Below are positions 53,475 to 62,456 of a DNA stretch of 64,000 bases, in pieces (within the stretch, counting starts at the first letter, position 1; every line of letters starts with the position of its first letter). Under the pieces are notes generated by a model. The model was not told where the DNA came from and searched no databases. It saw only the letters and a list, made by a program, of their open reading frames with translations. Origin of the DNA: CAVPNY01 sp963706905 (GTDB taxonomy: Bacteria > Chloroflexota > Anaerolineae > Anaerolineales > UBA4823); NCBI GenBank assembly GCA_963706905.1, contig CAVPNY010000022.1:1-64000 (forward strand), written 5' to 3'. The position numbers were made by a program, and so were the translations under genes.

Positions 53475-54689
53475 ATGATTGATGATGAGCTTTTGAATTC
53501 TCTGGAAGAGCAAGAAGAACATGGCGCAATCGCCCGTTTGGTGGATCTCGGGCGGCAAAAAGGCTTCGTCACGATTGACGATATCTTGCATTTCTTCCCG
53601 GAAGCCGAACATGATGTTGACCAGTTGGAGGAAGCCTTCGCGGCCTTGATGAGCGCTGGCGTACCTTATCTGGAAGAATCAGTCATCGGCGGGCCGACTG
53701 AAGATGAGCTGGTAGAACAGGAAGAAGTCGAGGATGATTCCCGGCGGGCGCTTGCCGCGGACGATAATTACCTGGCGAATATCGATACTGACGACACGAT
53801 TGGGTTGTACCTTAAAGAGGTCGGGCGAGTGCCGCTCTTGACCGCTGAAGAGGAAGTGGAGCTTGCCCAGCGAATTGAGCGCGGCCGATTGGCGCGTGAG
53901 GAGCTGGCGCGTGGCAATGTCACTCTCCGCCGCCGGATGGAGCTCCAGCGATTGATTGAGGATGGCTGGGCAGCCCGCGAACACCTGATCACAGCGAACT
54001 CCCGCCTGGTGATCAGTGTGGCGAAGAAATATATGGGGCGCGGCGTTCCCTTCCTGGACCTGATCCAGGAGGGAAATATCGGGCTGATTCGGGCTGCCAA
54101 GAAGTTCGATTACCGGCGTGGGCACAAGTTTAGCACCTACGCTACATGGTGGATCCGCCAGGCTGTGACCCGCGCCATCGCTGACCAGGGCCGCACAATC
54201 CGCGTCCCAGTGCACATGGGCGACCAGATCAACAAGCTGCTGCGCGTTCAGCACCAGCTAACCCAACGCCTGGGGCGAGATCCCTCGGTAGAGGAGCTGG
54301 CTGAAGCCCTGGAAGTGACTCCGCAGAAAGTTGAGAATATGATCCAGGTTGCCCGGCGTCCGCTGTCGTTGGAAACCCCCACTGATGATGAAGAGGACTC
54401 GGTGTTGGGCGATTTCATCCAGGACGACGAGATCCCCGCCCCGGACGATACCGCAACTTATAATCTATTGCGCGAGCACCTTGAGAACGTATTGGATGGC
54501 CTGCCGCCACGCGAGGTGCGCATCCTGCAGCTGCGCTATGGATTATTGGACGGGCAGGCTTACACCCTCGAAGAGGTTGGACGTAAAATGGGCGTCACGC
54601 GCGAGCGGGTCCGTCAAATCGAAGCTCAGGCGTTGAGCCGCCTGCGCCACCCGGCCATCCGGCGTAAGCTGCGAGAGTACCTGGGTTGA
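53475..54689 (+). CDS. rpoD: Primary-type RNA polymerase sigma factor (sigma-70)
   Basis: 404 residues. An N-terminal region-1.1-like acidic domain (FVTIDDILHFFPEAEHD), region 1.2 (DTIGLYLKEVGRVPLLTAEEEVELA), region 2 (LITANSRLVISVAKKYMGRGVPFLDLIQEGNIGL in parts, KFSTYATWWIRQAVTRAI), region 3 and region 4 with TLEEVGRKMGVTRERVRQIE. All core-binding and -10/-35 recognition elements are intact, so it is a primary or near-primary factor. The ATG has TGGAG 6 nt upstream. Confidence 0.92.
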   Translation: MIDDELLNSLEEQEEHGAIARLVDLGRQKGFVTIDDILHFFPEAEHDVDQLEEAFAALMSAGVPYLEESVIGGPTEDELVEQEEVEDDSRRALAADDNYLANIDTDDTIGLYLKEVGRVPLLTAEEEVELAQRIERGRLAREELARGNVTLRRRMELQRLIEDGWAAREHLITANSRLVISVAKKYMGRGVPFLDLIQEGNIGLIRAAKKFDYRRGHKFSTYATWWIRQAVTRAIADQGRTIRVPVHMGDQINKLLRVQHQLTQRLGRDPSVEELAEALEVTPQKVENMIQVARRPLSLETPTDDEEDSVLGDFIQDDEIPAPDDTATYNLLREHLENVLDGLPPREVRILQLRYGLLDGQAYTLEEVGRKMGVTRERVRQIEAQALSRLRHPAIRRKLREYLG

Positions 54690-54708
54690 TCTGTTACCTA
54701 GATCTGGA

Positions 54709-54744
54709 AATAATGCGGGCGCGGATTACAGCGTCCGCATTATT
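54709..54744. terminator. Bidirectional terminator between rpoD and the convergent glycosyltransferase
   Basis: 14-bp arms 54709-54722 and 54731-54744 with one G-T pair and an 8-nt loop; AT-rich bases give U-rich tails on both strands. It overlaps the last codons of the minus-strand gene. Confidence 0.7.
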
Positions 54745-56052
54745 GATTTTAGGGATAGTTTCCGCGGAGATTTCCGGATTAAAGGGAACAATCGATATAG
54801 CCGGGAGACGCCTGCCCCCGCCCAAACGCATGCAAAAGGGATTAGCGGGAATATATAGCGCTGCCAGGGAAGCGGTACTGCCAGGAGTAGACCACCAGCC
54901 ATGCAGAGGGTGCCGAGCAGCACTAAAATGGTGTAGCGTTTTTCTGGTGAACCCCGCTGGCGCGTCCGCAGCACTGATGCAATCAGTCCGAAAGCGGTCA
55001 AAGCCAGTAATAAACCGGCGAAAAGACTGTTCCGTCCCAGGTTGTTGAATGGCTTTGCCAGGTAAGCTGCTTCGGCGGTTATCGTTTGACTGCGATAGTT
55101 ATCTGTTTCCGCAAACATGGGCTGGGTAAGGTAAAGATGACCGAGCAGGACAGCCGCGCGTTCAGATGGTCGATCCAGAACCTGGCTGGGAGCCAGTCGC
55201 TGCGTATCAGCCACCTGCTGGGAGAGCAACGTGGCGCGAGCCTGAGCTGCAACCCTGGCAACCGTCCATGGTTGGCGCCAGGCAACCGGGTTCAGTAACC
55301 AGGTTACAGCACAAAATACCAGCATATATTGGATGATATTGCCGAATATGCGGACTGCGCGGCGCTGGCTGCCCGCGGTGACCCAGCACACTGCCAGGAT
55401 CCCAACTGGGAACAAGGCAAGGGAAGATTGTTTGGTGTTGAAAGCGATCGCCATGGCCAAGCCCAGCCAGCCATGGGCGGCGCGGGGCGGTTAGCCAGGA
55501 GGCCATCACTGCAGTAATTCCGAACAAAAGCGGGCCTTCGGCCATCGCGCGGCGTGCATGCAGCAGTACCAGTGCGTTCAGACCCAACATGATGATTGCT
55601 GAATAGCCCGCAATTCTCCCGCCGATCCCACGCGCGCTCAGATACAAGAACAACAGGCTGAAAGGGAACAAGATACTGATCGCCATCCGGCCCGCCAGGA
55701 GCGTCCGTATGTCTGGATAGGCGCCTTGATCGAGGTTCGCTTGCCAATCTCTGGACCAATCCCAAAAACCGGATGGAGGCGACAGGCTCGCCAAAGCGCG
55801 ACCAAATCCGAGCAAGTAGCGTGTCAGTGGGGCATCCAGCAGACGGTAAGTCTGGGGTAATTCTACTGGCTGACTGGAATTCCAGATCAAAAGACCTGGC
55901 TGTTTCAACAAGGTCTCGAAGTCAGCGCTCATCGCCAATTGCGTACTCTCATCCGGATGGAAGGGAATGCCGGAAACCCCTGAGAAGTAGATCAATAAAA
56001 GTATCAGGCAGATGGCGATCAATATCCAATCAGGTTTAACGCGAGTTTTCAT
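54726..56052 (-). CDS. GT39/PMT-like membrane glycosyltransferase, frameshifted
   Basis: Two frames: 56052-~55478 (DWILIAICLILLLIYFSGV, FHPDESTQLAMS with the family's Asp-Glu pair, LLDAPLTRYLLG, ARRAMAEGPLLFG) and ~55478-54726 (LGLAMAIAFNTKQSSLALFPV to PWQRYIFPLIPFACVWAG). A one-base slip in a GC-rich run near 55478 separates WLTAPR from GWLGLAMAI. Corrected length ~440 residues with ~10 helices. Such GT-C enzymes transfer sugars from polyprenyl phosphate to exported proteins or lipids. Confidence 0.75.
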
Positions 56053-56184
56053 AACTTTGCAGAAGTGTAATTCAAGCGTCTCACAAAGCAGACTAAAATG
56101 GGACTGGGTGGCATAGTCTGTTTTCCAGCAATGGTCTTATGGTCTCCACACCCTGCCTGATAAATTATATGGTGAGTTCAATAG

Positions 56185-57987
56185 ATGAGGGATGACAGAT
56201 TTGTAATGCGACCGATCCATTGGATCGCCCTGCTGGGATCGCTGGTGGCTGCGGCTGGATTGAAAGTCTGGCTGGTGGCAGGAGGGCGAGTGCCATTTAA
56301 TGCGGATGAGGCGGTGGTGGCTTTAATGGCGCGGCACATCTTGCAAGGTCAACGTCCCTTGTTCTTCTATGGGCAAGCGTATATGGGCAGCCTGGATGCT
56401 TACCTGATCGCAGCCGGATTCAACTGGTTTGGCGAGCAAGTCTGGGTGATCCGCGGCGTCCAGGCGATTCTATATTTAAGCACCCTGCTGACAACCGCCT
56501 TCGTGGGGCGGGCGGCATTGGGAAGCTGGCGAGCGGGGGTCCTGGCGGCGTGGTTTCTGGCAATCCCAACTGTTAACGTGACGCTGTACACAACCTCCAG
56601 CCTGGGTGGTTATGGAGAAATGCTGTTAATCGGGAATCTGATCTTGCTGGTGGGTTTAAGCATTGCCAGGGGGTTCACCAGAGGGCAGGGCAAAATCACC
56701 GGTTGGCTTTGGGTGAGCCTGGGATTTCTGGTTGGATTGGGTCTGTGGGAATTCGGCTTAACGCTTGTTTACAGTCTGCCAGTCCTGGTATTCTTGTTGT
56801 GGACGATCTGGAAAAATGTACCATTTCACACCAGGCGGGCGGGTCTGAAGGTCTTGGCGCTCCCGGTTTGCCTGTTAACGCTTGGATTCATGGTTGGCGC
56901 TCTGCCATGGGGAATTTATGCCGCAGCCAATGGTTTTGGTGCATTGCTGGCAGAATTAACGGGCAGCGCGATTGCCGGCGTTGAAAACACCTCCTTTCTG
57001 AATGAAGTTGTTCAGCATACTTTCAATTTTGTTTTATTTGGGGGAACGGTGATCGCCGGGCTCCGCCCTCCGTGGGGAGTCGAGTGGTTGGCGCAGCCTC
57101 TCTTGCCCGTAGCTTTAGCCTTCTGGCTGGGTGTAATAGTCTTCACCACAGTGCAGTTGTATAAATCTGCCAATCTTCCATTGCGTGTTGAACATGCCAG
57201 GTTGCGAGTGGCAGAGATGAATTTACATGAGATATCTGCCAGGGCACCATTCACTTCAAGCCTGAATGCGATCACAGAATACGAAACGCGCAAAGGACAG
57301 GCGATAAATCCGTCCAAGAGTACAAACGGCGCCTTCCTCCTGGCGGGTGTTGGGCTGATCCTGGTGGTGGGATTTATCACCACGCCATTTGGAGCAGATC
57401 CGTCAGGTCGTTATTTCATTCCGATAGCGGTAATCATGGCTTTGTTTGCCGCGCAAGCAGTGATGAGATTGCGAGATAGCTATGGGAGATGGGCGTGGGG
57501 ACTGGTGTTGATTGTTCTTGGGTTTAATTTGTGGGGGACTGTGCAGGCTGCTCAACGTGTTCCGCCTGGCTTAACCACACAATTCGATGCTCAGACGCGC
57601 ATCGATCATCGCTATGATTTCGACTTGATCGCCTTCCTGGAAGCAGAAGGAGAGATGCGCGGATATTCCAATTATTGGATCAGCTACCCGCTGGCATTCC
57701 AATCCGGTGAGCGCCTGATCTTTGTCCCCCGGTTGCCGTATCATCGTGATCTGAGCTATACATCTCGCGATGATCGATATGCGCCTTATCAAAAATTGGT
57801 TGCTGCAGCCGGCAGGGTAGCCTACATAACTGGAGACCAGCCGGAGTTAGAAAACCACATCCGGAAGGGGTTGGCGACCCTGCGGGTCGACTGGCAGGAA
57901 AAGGGAATCGGTGATTACCGCGTCTTTTATAAACTATCTCGGGTGGTCAGGCCAGGAGAACTCGGCCTGGGAGGGGAGTTAGATTGA
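56185..57987 (+). CDS. GT-C (GT39-like) membrane glycosyltransferase
   Basis: 600 residues, ~11 helices. VPFNADEAVVALMARHILQGQRPLFFYGQ (motif FNADEAVV) carries the acidic catalytic-type pair in the first external loop; MGSLDAYLIA and GGYGEMLLIG follow. A soluble C-terminal extracytoplasmic domain (HRYDFDLIAFLEAEGEMRGYSN in parts, GRVAYITGDQPELENHI) closes it. It begins the plus-strand run of membrane genes that continues to the window end; its stop overlaps the next start. Confidence 0.78.
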   Translation: MRDDRFVMRPIHWIALLGSLVAAAGLKVWLVAGGRVPFNADEAVVALMARHILQGQRPLFFYGQAYMGSLDAYLIAAGFNWFGEQVWVIRGVQAILYLSTLLTTAFVGRAALGSWRAGVLAAWFLAIPTVNVTLYTTSSLGGYGEMLLIGNLILLVGLSIARGFTRGQGKITGWLWVSLGFLVGLGLWEFGLTLVYSLPVLVFLLWTIWKNVPFHTRRAGLKVLALPVCLLTLGFMVGALPWGIYAAANGFGALLAELTGSAIAGVENTSFLNEVVQHTFNFVLFGGTVIAGLRPPWGVEWLAQPLLPVALAFWLGVIVFTTVQLYKSANLPLRVEHARLRVAEMNLHEISARAPFTSSLNAITEYETRKGQAINPSKSTNGAFLLAGVGLILVVGFITTPFGADPSGRYFIPIAVIMALFAAQAVMRLRDSYGRWAWGLVLIVLGFNLWGTVQAAQRVPPGLTTQFDAQTRIDHRYDFDLIAFLEAEGEMRGYSNYWISYPLAFQSGERLIFVPRLPYHRDLSYTSRDDRYAPYQKLVAAAGRVAYITGDQPELENHIRKGLATLRVDWQEKGIGDYRVFYKLSRVVRPGELGLGGELD

Positions 57988-59507
57988 AGGGACAACCAAC
58001 TCAGTTGAGCGCCTGGTTATTGCCTCGCCTGCAGGATGCGCTGTTCATCGCCTTATTCCTGGCTGTGATCGGATTAGGTCCGCGCATGTTGAATATCGAC
58101 GGCGATCTGGGGAGGCATCTGACGATTGGTGAGAATATCCTAACGACTCGAACGATACCCACCCAGGATCTATTTTCCCATACTATGGCGGGTGAGGCCT
58201 TGACGCCCCACGAATGGTTGGCGCAACTGGTTTTCGCTATCGCGTACCGGTCAGGCGGCTTGAACGGGGTGGTGATCGCCTGCGCATTATTGATTGCCTC
58301 AACCTTCACGATATTGTTCAAGCAGTGTTCCCAGCGCAGCGGTATGCCATTGATTGGATTGAGTTTTGTTATCCTGGCAGCGGCTGCAGCCAGCCTGCAC
58401 TGGTTAGCAAGGCCGCATCTCTTTACCATGTTATTTGTGGTCATCTGGATCGGCGAGCTTGAAGGCTTGCGCCGGGGGATTCACCGGCGATGGTGGACAT
58501 TTCCATTGATCATGGTCGTGTGGGTGAATGTCCACGGCGCATTCCTGGCTGGATTTGTGATCTGGGGCATTTATCTCATCGGATTGCTCGGTGAGCGGTG
58601 GCAGCGACAGGGGATGCGAAGCCGCGGATTGGGGGAAGCCGGGAATTTAACCCTGTTTGGATTGGCAGGTGCATCATCGCTGGCAGCCAGCTTAATCAAT
58701 CCTGTCGGGTGGCGTTTGTGGGAGACCAGCCTGGGTTTTCTGCGGAATCGTTATTTAGTCGGACACACCGTTGAATACATGCCGCCCAATTTCCAATCTC
58801 CCAGCGCCTGGCCTTTCCTGTTCATGATCTTGCTCTCGATCCTGCTGCTCGGATTGAGCTCTTCTCGCCGGTCTTTGGTGGAAGTCTTGTTGCTGGCAGG
58901 CTGGACGGGCATGGGGTTGCTCAGTGCGCGCAATATTCCTTTGTATGCGGTCGTGGCTGCACCGATCCTGGCTGCTGCCTTGGCTGACTGGGTGCGTGAA
59001 TCGCGCCATTTGGAGCGTGTGCTGCATTTCGATGACCGGATGGCGGGAGTTGATGCGAGACTCAAAGGGATTCTGTGGCCTGTCCTGGTGGTTGGCCTGG
59101 CCTTCCTGGTGTTTTCTGGAAGGCTTGGAGGGGATTCTATTGTCGCCAGAAACAGTTTTTCCCCGCAAGTATTCCCGGTGAAAGCAGTCGATTGGATGGA
59201 AGCCAAACAAATCGAAGGTCCGGGATTCAATTATTTCCCGTGGGGAGGATATTTTCTTTACCGCGCCTGGCCTGAACAACGCGTCTTTATCGATGGGCAA
59301 ACCGATTTCTACGGAGAAAGCCTCACCCGCCAATACGAAACTGTGCTCACTCTCAGTGACGGTTGGCGCCAGGTATTGGCAGACTATGGAGTGAGCTGGG
59401 CGCTCCTCCCAAAAGATGAGCAGCTGGTTTCTGCATTGCAGGCGGAAGACGGTTGGGAAGTTCGCTATCAGGATCCCACGGCGGTGGTGCTGGTTCATGA
59501 ACCTTAA
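57984..59507 (+). CDS. Polytopic membrane protein (tandem paralogue A)
   Basis: 507 residues, ~10 helices, with an early loop IDGDLGRHLTIGENIL and a C-terminal soluble domain (FPVKAVDWMEAKQIEGPGFN in part, NYFPWGGYFLYRAWPEQRVFIDGQTD in parts, VSWALLPKDEQ). The whole layout is repeated in the next gene. It resembles GT-C or oligosaccharide-transferase-type proteins, but I cannot name a family. Start TTG 57984 overlaps the previous TGA and has GGGAG at good spacing. Confidence 0.7.
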   Translation: MKGQPTQLSAWLLPRLQDALFIALFLAVIGLGPRMLNIDGDLGRHLTIGENILTTRTIPTQDLFSHTMAGEALTPHEWLAQLVFAIAYRSGGLNGVVIACALLIASTFTILFKQCSQRSGMPLIGLSFVILAAAAASLHWLARPHLFTMLFVVIWIGELEGLRRGIHRRWWTFPLIMVVWVNVHGAFLAGFVIWGIYLIGLLGERWQRQGMRSRGLGEAGNLTLFGLAGASSLAASLINPVGWRLWETSLGFLRNRYLVGHTVEYMPPNFQSPSAWPFLFMILLSILLLGLSSSRRSLVEVLLLAGWTGMGLLSARNIPLYAVVAAPILAAALADWVRESRHLERVLHFDDRMAGVDARLKGILWPVLVVGLAFLVFSGRLGGDSIVARNSFSPQVFPVKAVDWMEAKQIEGPGFNYFPWGGYFLYRAWPEQRVFIDGQTDFYGESLTRQYETVLTLSDGWRQVLADYGVSWALLPKDEQLVSALQAEDGWEVRYQDPTAVVLVHEP

Positions 59508-61095
59508 GGCGAGTTTCGCCCGGATTTCAACGACCCCAATGGTAATATCAACGAGCTGGCGTTGGCTGGTGCCAGTTGTGTTGTTCAGCCTGGTGTTTAT
59601 CATGGCGGCGCGTTCACCGGTCGATAGCGATTTATGGTGGCATTTGCGCGCCGGGGAGGAGACCTGGAAAACCTCCCGTCCATTATTGGTTGATTCGTTC
59701 TCCTATACTCAGGCTGGGACAGGCTGGATCAACCATTCCTGGCTTTCTCAGGTGGGTTTGTATCTTCTTTATGCTTCTGGCGGATACCTGGCCCTGAGCA
59801 TTGCAATTTCGTTATTGGCAATGCTGAGCCTTATATTGGTTTACGCACAAATGGAAGCGCCGCCCCTGCTGCGTGCGTTTGCGATTGTGCTGGCGGGAGT
59901 CGTGGCAGCGCCAGTGTGGTCAGCGCGTCCGCAGCTCATCTCGCTGCTCCTGTTTGCGCTGGTTGCTTACCTGCTCTTTTTATTTAAGCGGAGAAGGATC
60001 GACCACTTATGGCTGATCGCCCCGGTGTTTATCTTATGGTCCAACCTGCATGGGGGATATGTCTTGGGATTGCTATTAATTGCGAGCATGATCGGGGGGG
60101 AATTCTTCAATCATCTGCTAGGCAGGCAGGGTGCGGAGATACTGGCCTGGAAGGGGATTGCCCGCCTGGGATTTTGGCTGGTCGTAGCTGGCCTTGTGGC
60201 GGCGATCAATCCGAATGGCGCTGCGATGTGGCTCATCCCTTTTAAAACGGTAAATGTGGGTGCATTACAATCGTTTATCTCCGAATGGAGCTCGCCAGAT
60301 TTCCACCAGCTTGCGCAGCAGCCTTTCCTTTGGATGCTCGTCCTGACGTTCGCAGCAGCCAGTCTTTCTACTGAGAAACTGGATGGAAGCGACCTGTTCA
60401 GCGTGGTTGGATTTGCATACCTGGGTTTTATGGCGCGGCGTAATTTTGGACCCTTTGCACTGGTTGCCGCTCCGGTGCTTGCACGCCACTTTTACGCTTT
60501 GCTGTTGGAACACCAGTCGCGCTGGAAGGCCTTGGGCGAGCGATGGCATTTGCAGAAAACCAGCCCACCTGCGGTGCACAGTGTTCTCAACCTCACCCTG
60601 GCAGCGGTGATGATCATGGCAGCCATGACGAAGGCTTACCTGGTGAGCCAGCCGAGTGTCGTGGAAAAATATAACCAGGCAGTATTCCCGGTTCAGGCTG
60701 TCTCATGGATCGAATCCAACCAGCCTGGTGGGAACCTATTTAATGACTATAACTGGGGCGGTTATCTGGTTTGGAGGTTACGCAATGTCCCGGTATTTGT
60801 GGATGGGCGCACTGATTTATACGATGATGAATTACTGGCCGATTACCTGCACACACTGGCCGGGGAGGACGGCTGGGAGGAGACCCTGGACGAATTTGGA
60901 GTCGGGATGGTTTTGATCCCAAATGGCTCTGGACTTGATCGAGCTCTCGCGCAAACGGAGGGATGGTCCCGGAAATATGCTGATGAACTGGCGGTCATCT
61001 ATGTGCGCGATAGCTCTGCCGTGGGCGGCATGCTGGAGATAACCGAGCAAGGAGTGGAAATGGAGCCACCCGTAGCATGGCTGACCGAGAAGTGA
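59497..61095 (+). CDS. Polytopic membrane protein (tandem paralogue B)
   Basis: 532 residues, clearly paralogous to the preceding gene: VDSDLWWHLRAGEETWKTSRP in place of DGDLGRHLTIGE, then SFSYTQAGTGWINHSWLSQ, and the C-terminal FPVQAVSWIESN, NWGGYLVWRLRNVPVFVDGRTDLY, GMVLIPNG. The early D-x-D-x-x-x-H-L motif and the GG(Y)-x-x-R-D/G-R-T-D element are the shared features. ATG 59497 lies 11 bp inside the end of paralogue A; the longer frame to 59416 was rejected. Confidence 0.7.
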   Translation: MNLKASFARISTTPMVISTSWRWLVPVVLFSLVFIMAARSPVDSDLWWHLRAGEETWKTSRPLLVDSFSYTQAGTGWINHSWLSQVGLYLLYASGGYLALSIAISLLAMLSLILVYAQMEAPPLLRAFAIVLAGVVAAPVWSARPQLISLLLFALVAYLLFLFKRRRIDHLWLIAPVFILWSNLHGGYVLGLLLIASMIGGEFFNHLLGRQGAEILAWKGIARLGFWLVVAGLVAAINPNGAAMWLIPFKTVNVGALQSFISEWSSPDFHQLAQQPFLWMLVLTFAAASLSTEKLDGSDLFSVVGFAYLGFMARRNFGPFALVAAPVLARHFYALLLEHQSRWKALGERWHLQKTSPPAVHSVLNLTLAAVMIMAAMTKAYLVSQPSVVEKYNQAVFPVQAVSWIESNQPGGNLFNDYNWGGYLVWRLRNVPVFVDGRTDLYDDELLADYLHTLAGEDGWEETLDEFGVGMVLIPNGSGLDRALAQTEGWSRKYADELAVIYVRDSSAVGGMLEITEQGVEMEPPVAWLTEK

Positions 61096-61171
61096 TAGAC
61101 TTAAACAATTCTACGGTACCAGTCAACCGGGCTGAGGGTGGACAGCCCTAACCCTCAATAAGGATACAAAG

Positions 61172-62434
61172 TTGGGTGACTCGCGCTCGTTCTTCTCTCG
61201 GTATTGGTTCGTCTGGATATTGCTCGGGCTGGCAGTCCTAGCTGGGTTAACCTGGGCGAATTACGTTTATGCCGGCGAGAATCCGGGGGGAAATGATTTT
61301 CTGGTGCACTGGGTAGGGACTCGGGCGCTGGTCATCGATGGGATCAGCCCATACAGCGATGAAGTCGCTCTCGATATCCAAACCAGGGCATATGGCCGTC
61401 CAGCCCAGCCTGGCGAACATGAACTGCGGGTGGCGTACCCGCTCTATTCTGTTTTGGTTTTCCTGCCGTACGCTTTGATTACCGACTTCACGTTAGCCCG
61501 AGCGGTTTGGATGACAACTCTGGAGGTGGCGCTGGTTGCGCTGGCCTTTTCAAGCCTGCGTCTGACCCGCTGGAAGCTGGGTGTGTGGGCCTTAGCCGTG
61601 TATCTCCTTTTTTCCTTGCTCTGGTATCACAGTTTACGCCCATTGATAAATGGGAATGCTGTAATTCTGGTGGCATTGCTCATTGGAGGCGCATTACTGG
61701 CAATCCGAGCCGGCCGAGATGAGATGGCAGGCGTTTTGCTGGCTTTTTCAACGATAAAGCCTCAGGTAGTAGTGGTGGTAATTATATTCATCCTACTTTG
61801 GACTATCTTTCAACGCCGTTGGAAGACTTTATTTTGGTTTGTGGTGGTCCTGGCAATGCTGTCTGCGTTGGCAGCCTTGTTTGTAGGCGATTGGCCGATG
61901 CAAAACCTGCGTGAGATCATGCGGTATTCCAGTTACAACCCCCCAGGTACTCTCGGATCGGCATTGACAACCTGGATGCCAGGAATAGGCCGCCAGATCG
62001 GCTGGGTGATAACCGGATTGCTGGTATTGTTGCTGCTTGGTGAGTGGGGGCTGGCCTTGCGCAAAGATTTTCGCTGGTTTCTGTGGACAATCTGCCTGAC
62101 GCTGACAGCCAGTCAATGGATTGGCATCCAGACTGATCCTGGTAATTTCATTGTTCTTCTTATCGCCATAGTTCTTATCTTCGCAGTCTGGGAAGAGCGA
62201 GCGGGGAAAAAAGGTAGACCTGTGGTGTGGATTTTAATGGGCTTGCTGTTCATAGTTCCCTGGGCGATATTCTTGCGCACGGTTAACATGGTTGATCAAC
62301 CGATCCAAAGTCCAATCATGTTCTTTCCTCTGCCTTTGTATCTGTTTCTCGGCCTGTATTGGGTGCGCTGGTGGGCAACTCGTCCCGCTAAACTGTTGAT
62401 TGAAGACCTGCAGGAGTTCGATCAAAAGGGGTAA
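61172..62434 (+). CDS. GT87-like (DUF2029) membrane glycosyltransferase
   Basis: 420 residues, ~10 helices. NDFLVHWVGTRALVIDGISPYSDE with LRVAYPLYSVLVFLPYAL, INGNAVILVALLIGGALLA and STIKPQVVVVV is the GT87 pattern (polyprenyl-phosphate mannosyl/glucosyl transferases such as PimE-type). Start TTG with AAGGA ~7 nt upstream. Confidence 0.75.
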   Translation: MGDSRSFFSRYWFVWILLGLAVLAGLTWANYVYAGENPGGNDFLVHWVGTRALVIDGISPYSDEVALDIQTRAYGRPAQPGEHELRVAYPLYSVLVFLPYALITDFTLARAVWMTTLEVALVALAFSSLRLTRWKLGVWALAVYLLFSLLWYHSLRPLINGNAVILVALLIGGALLAIRAGRDEMAGVLLAFSTIKPQVVVVVIIFILLWTIFQRRWKTLFWFVVVLAMLSALAALFVGDWPMQNLREIMRYSSYNPPGTLGSALTTWMPGIGRQIGWVITGLLVLLLLGEWGLALRKDFRWFLWTICLTLTASQWIGIQTDPGNFIVLLIAIVLIFAVWEERAGKKGRPVVWILMGLLFIVPWAIFLRTVNMVDQPIQSPIMFFPLPLYLFLGLYWVRWWATRPAKLLIEDLQEFDQKG

Positions 62435-62456
62435 TGCAGCTCAATTTGCTCCTGCT

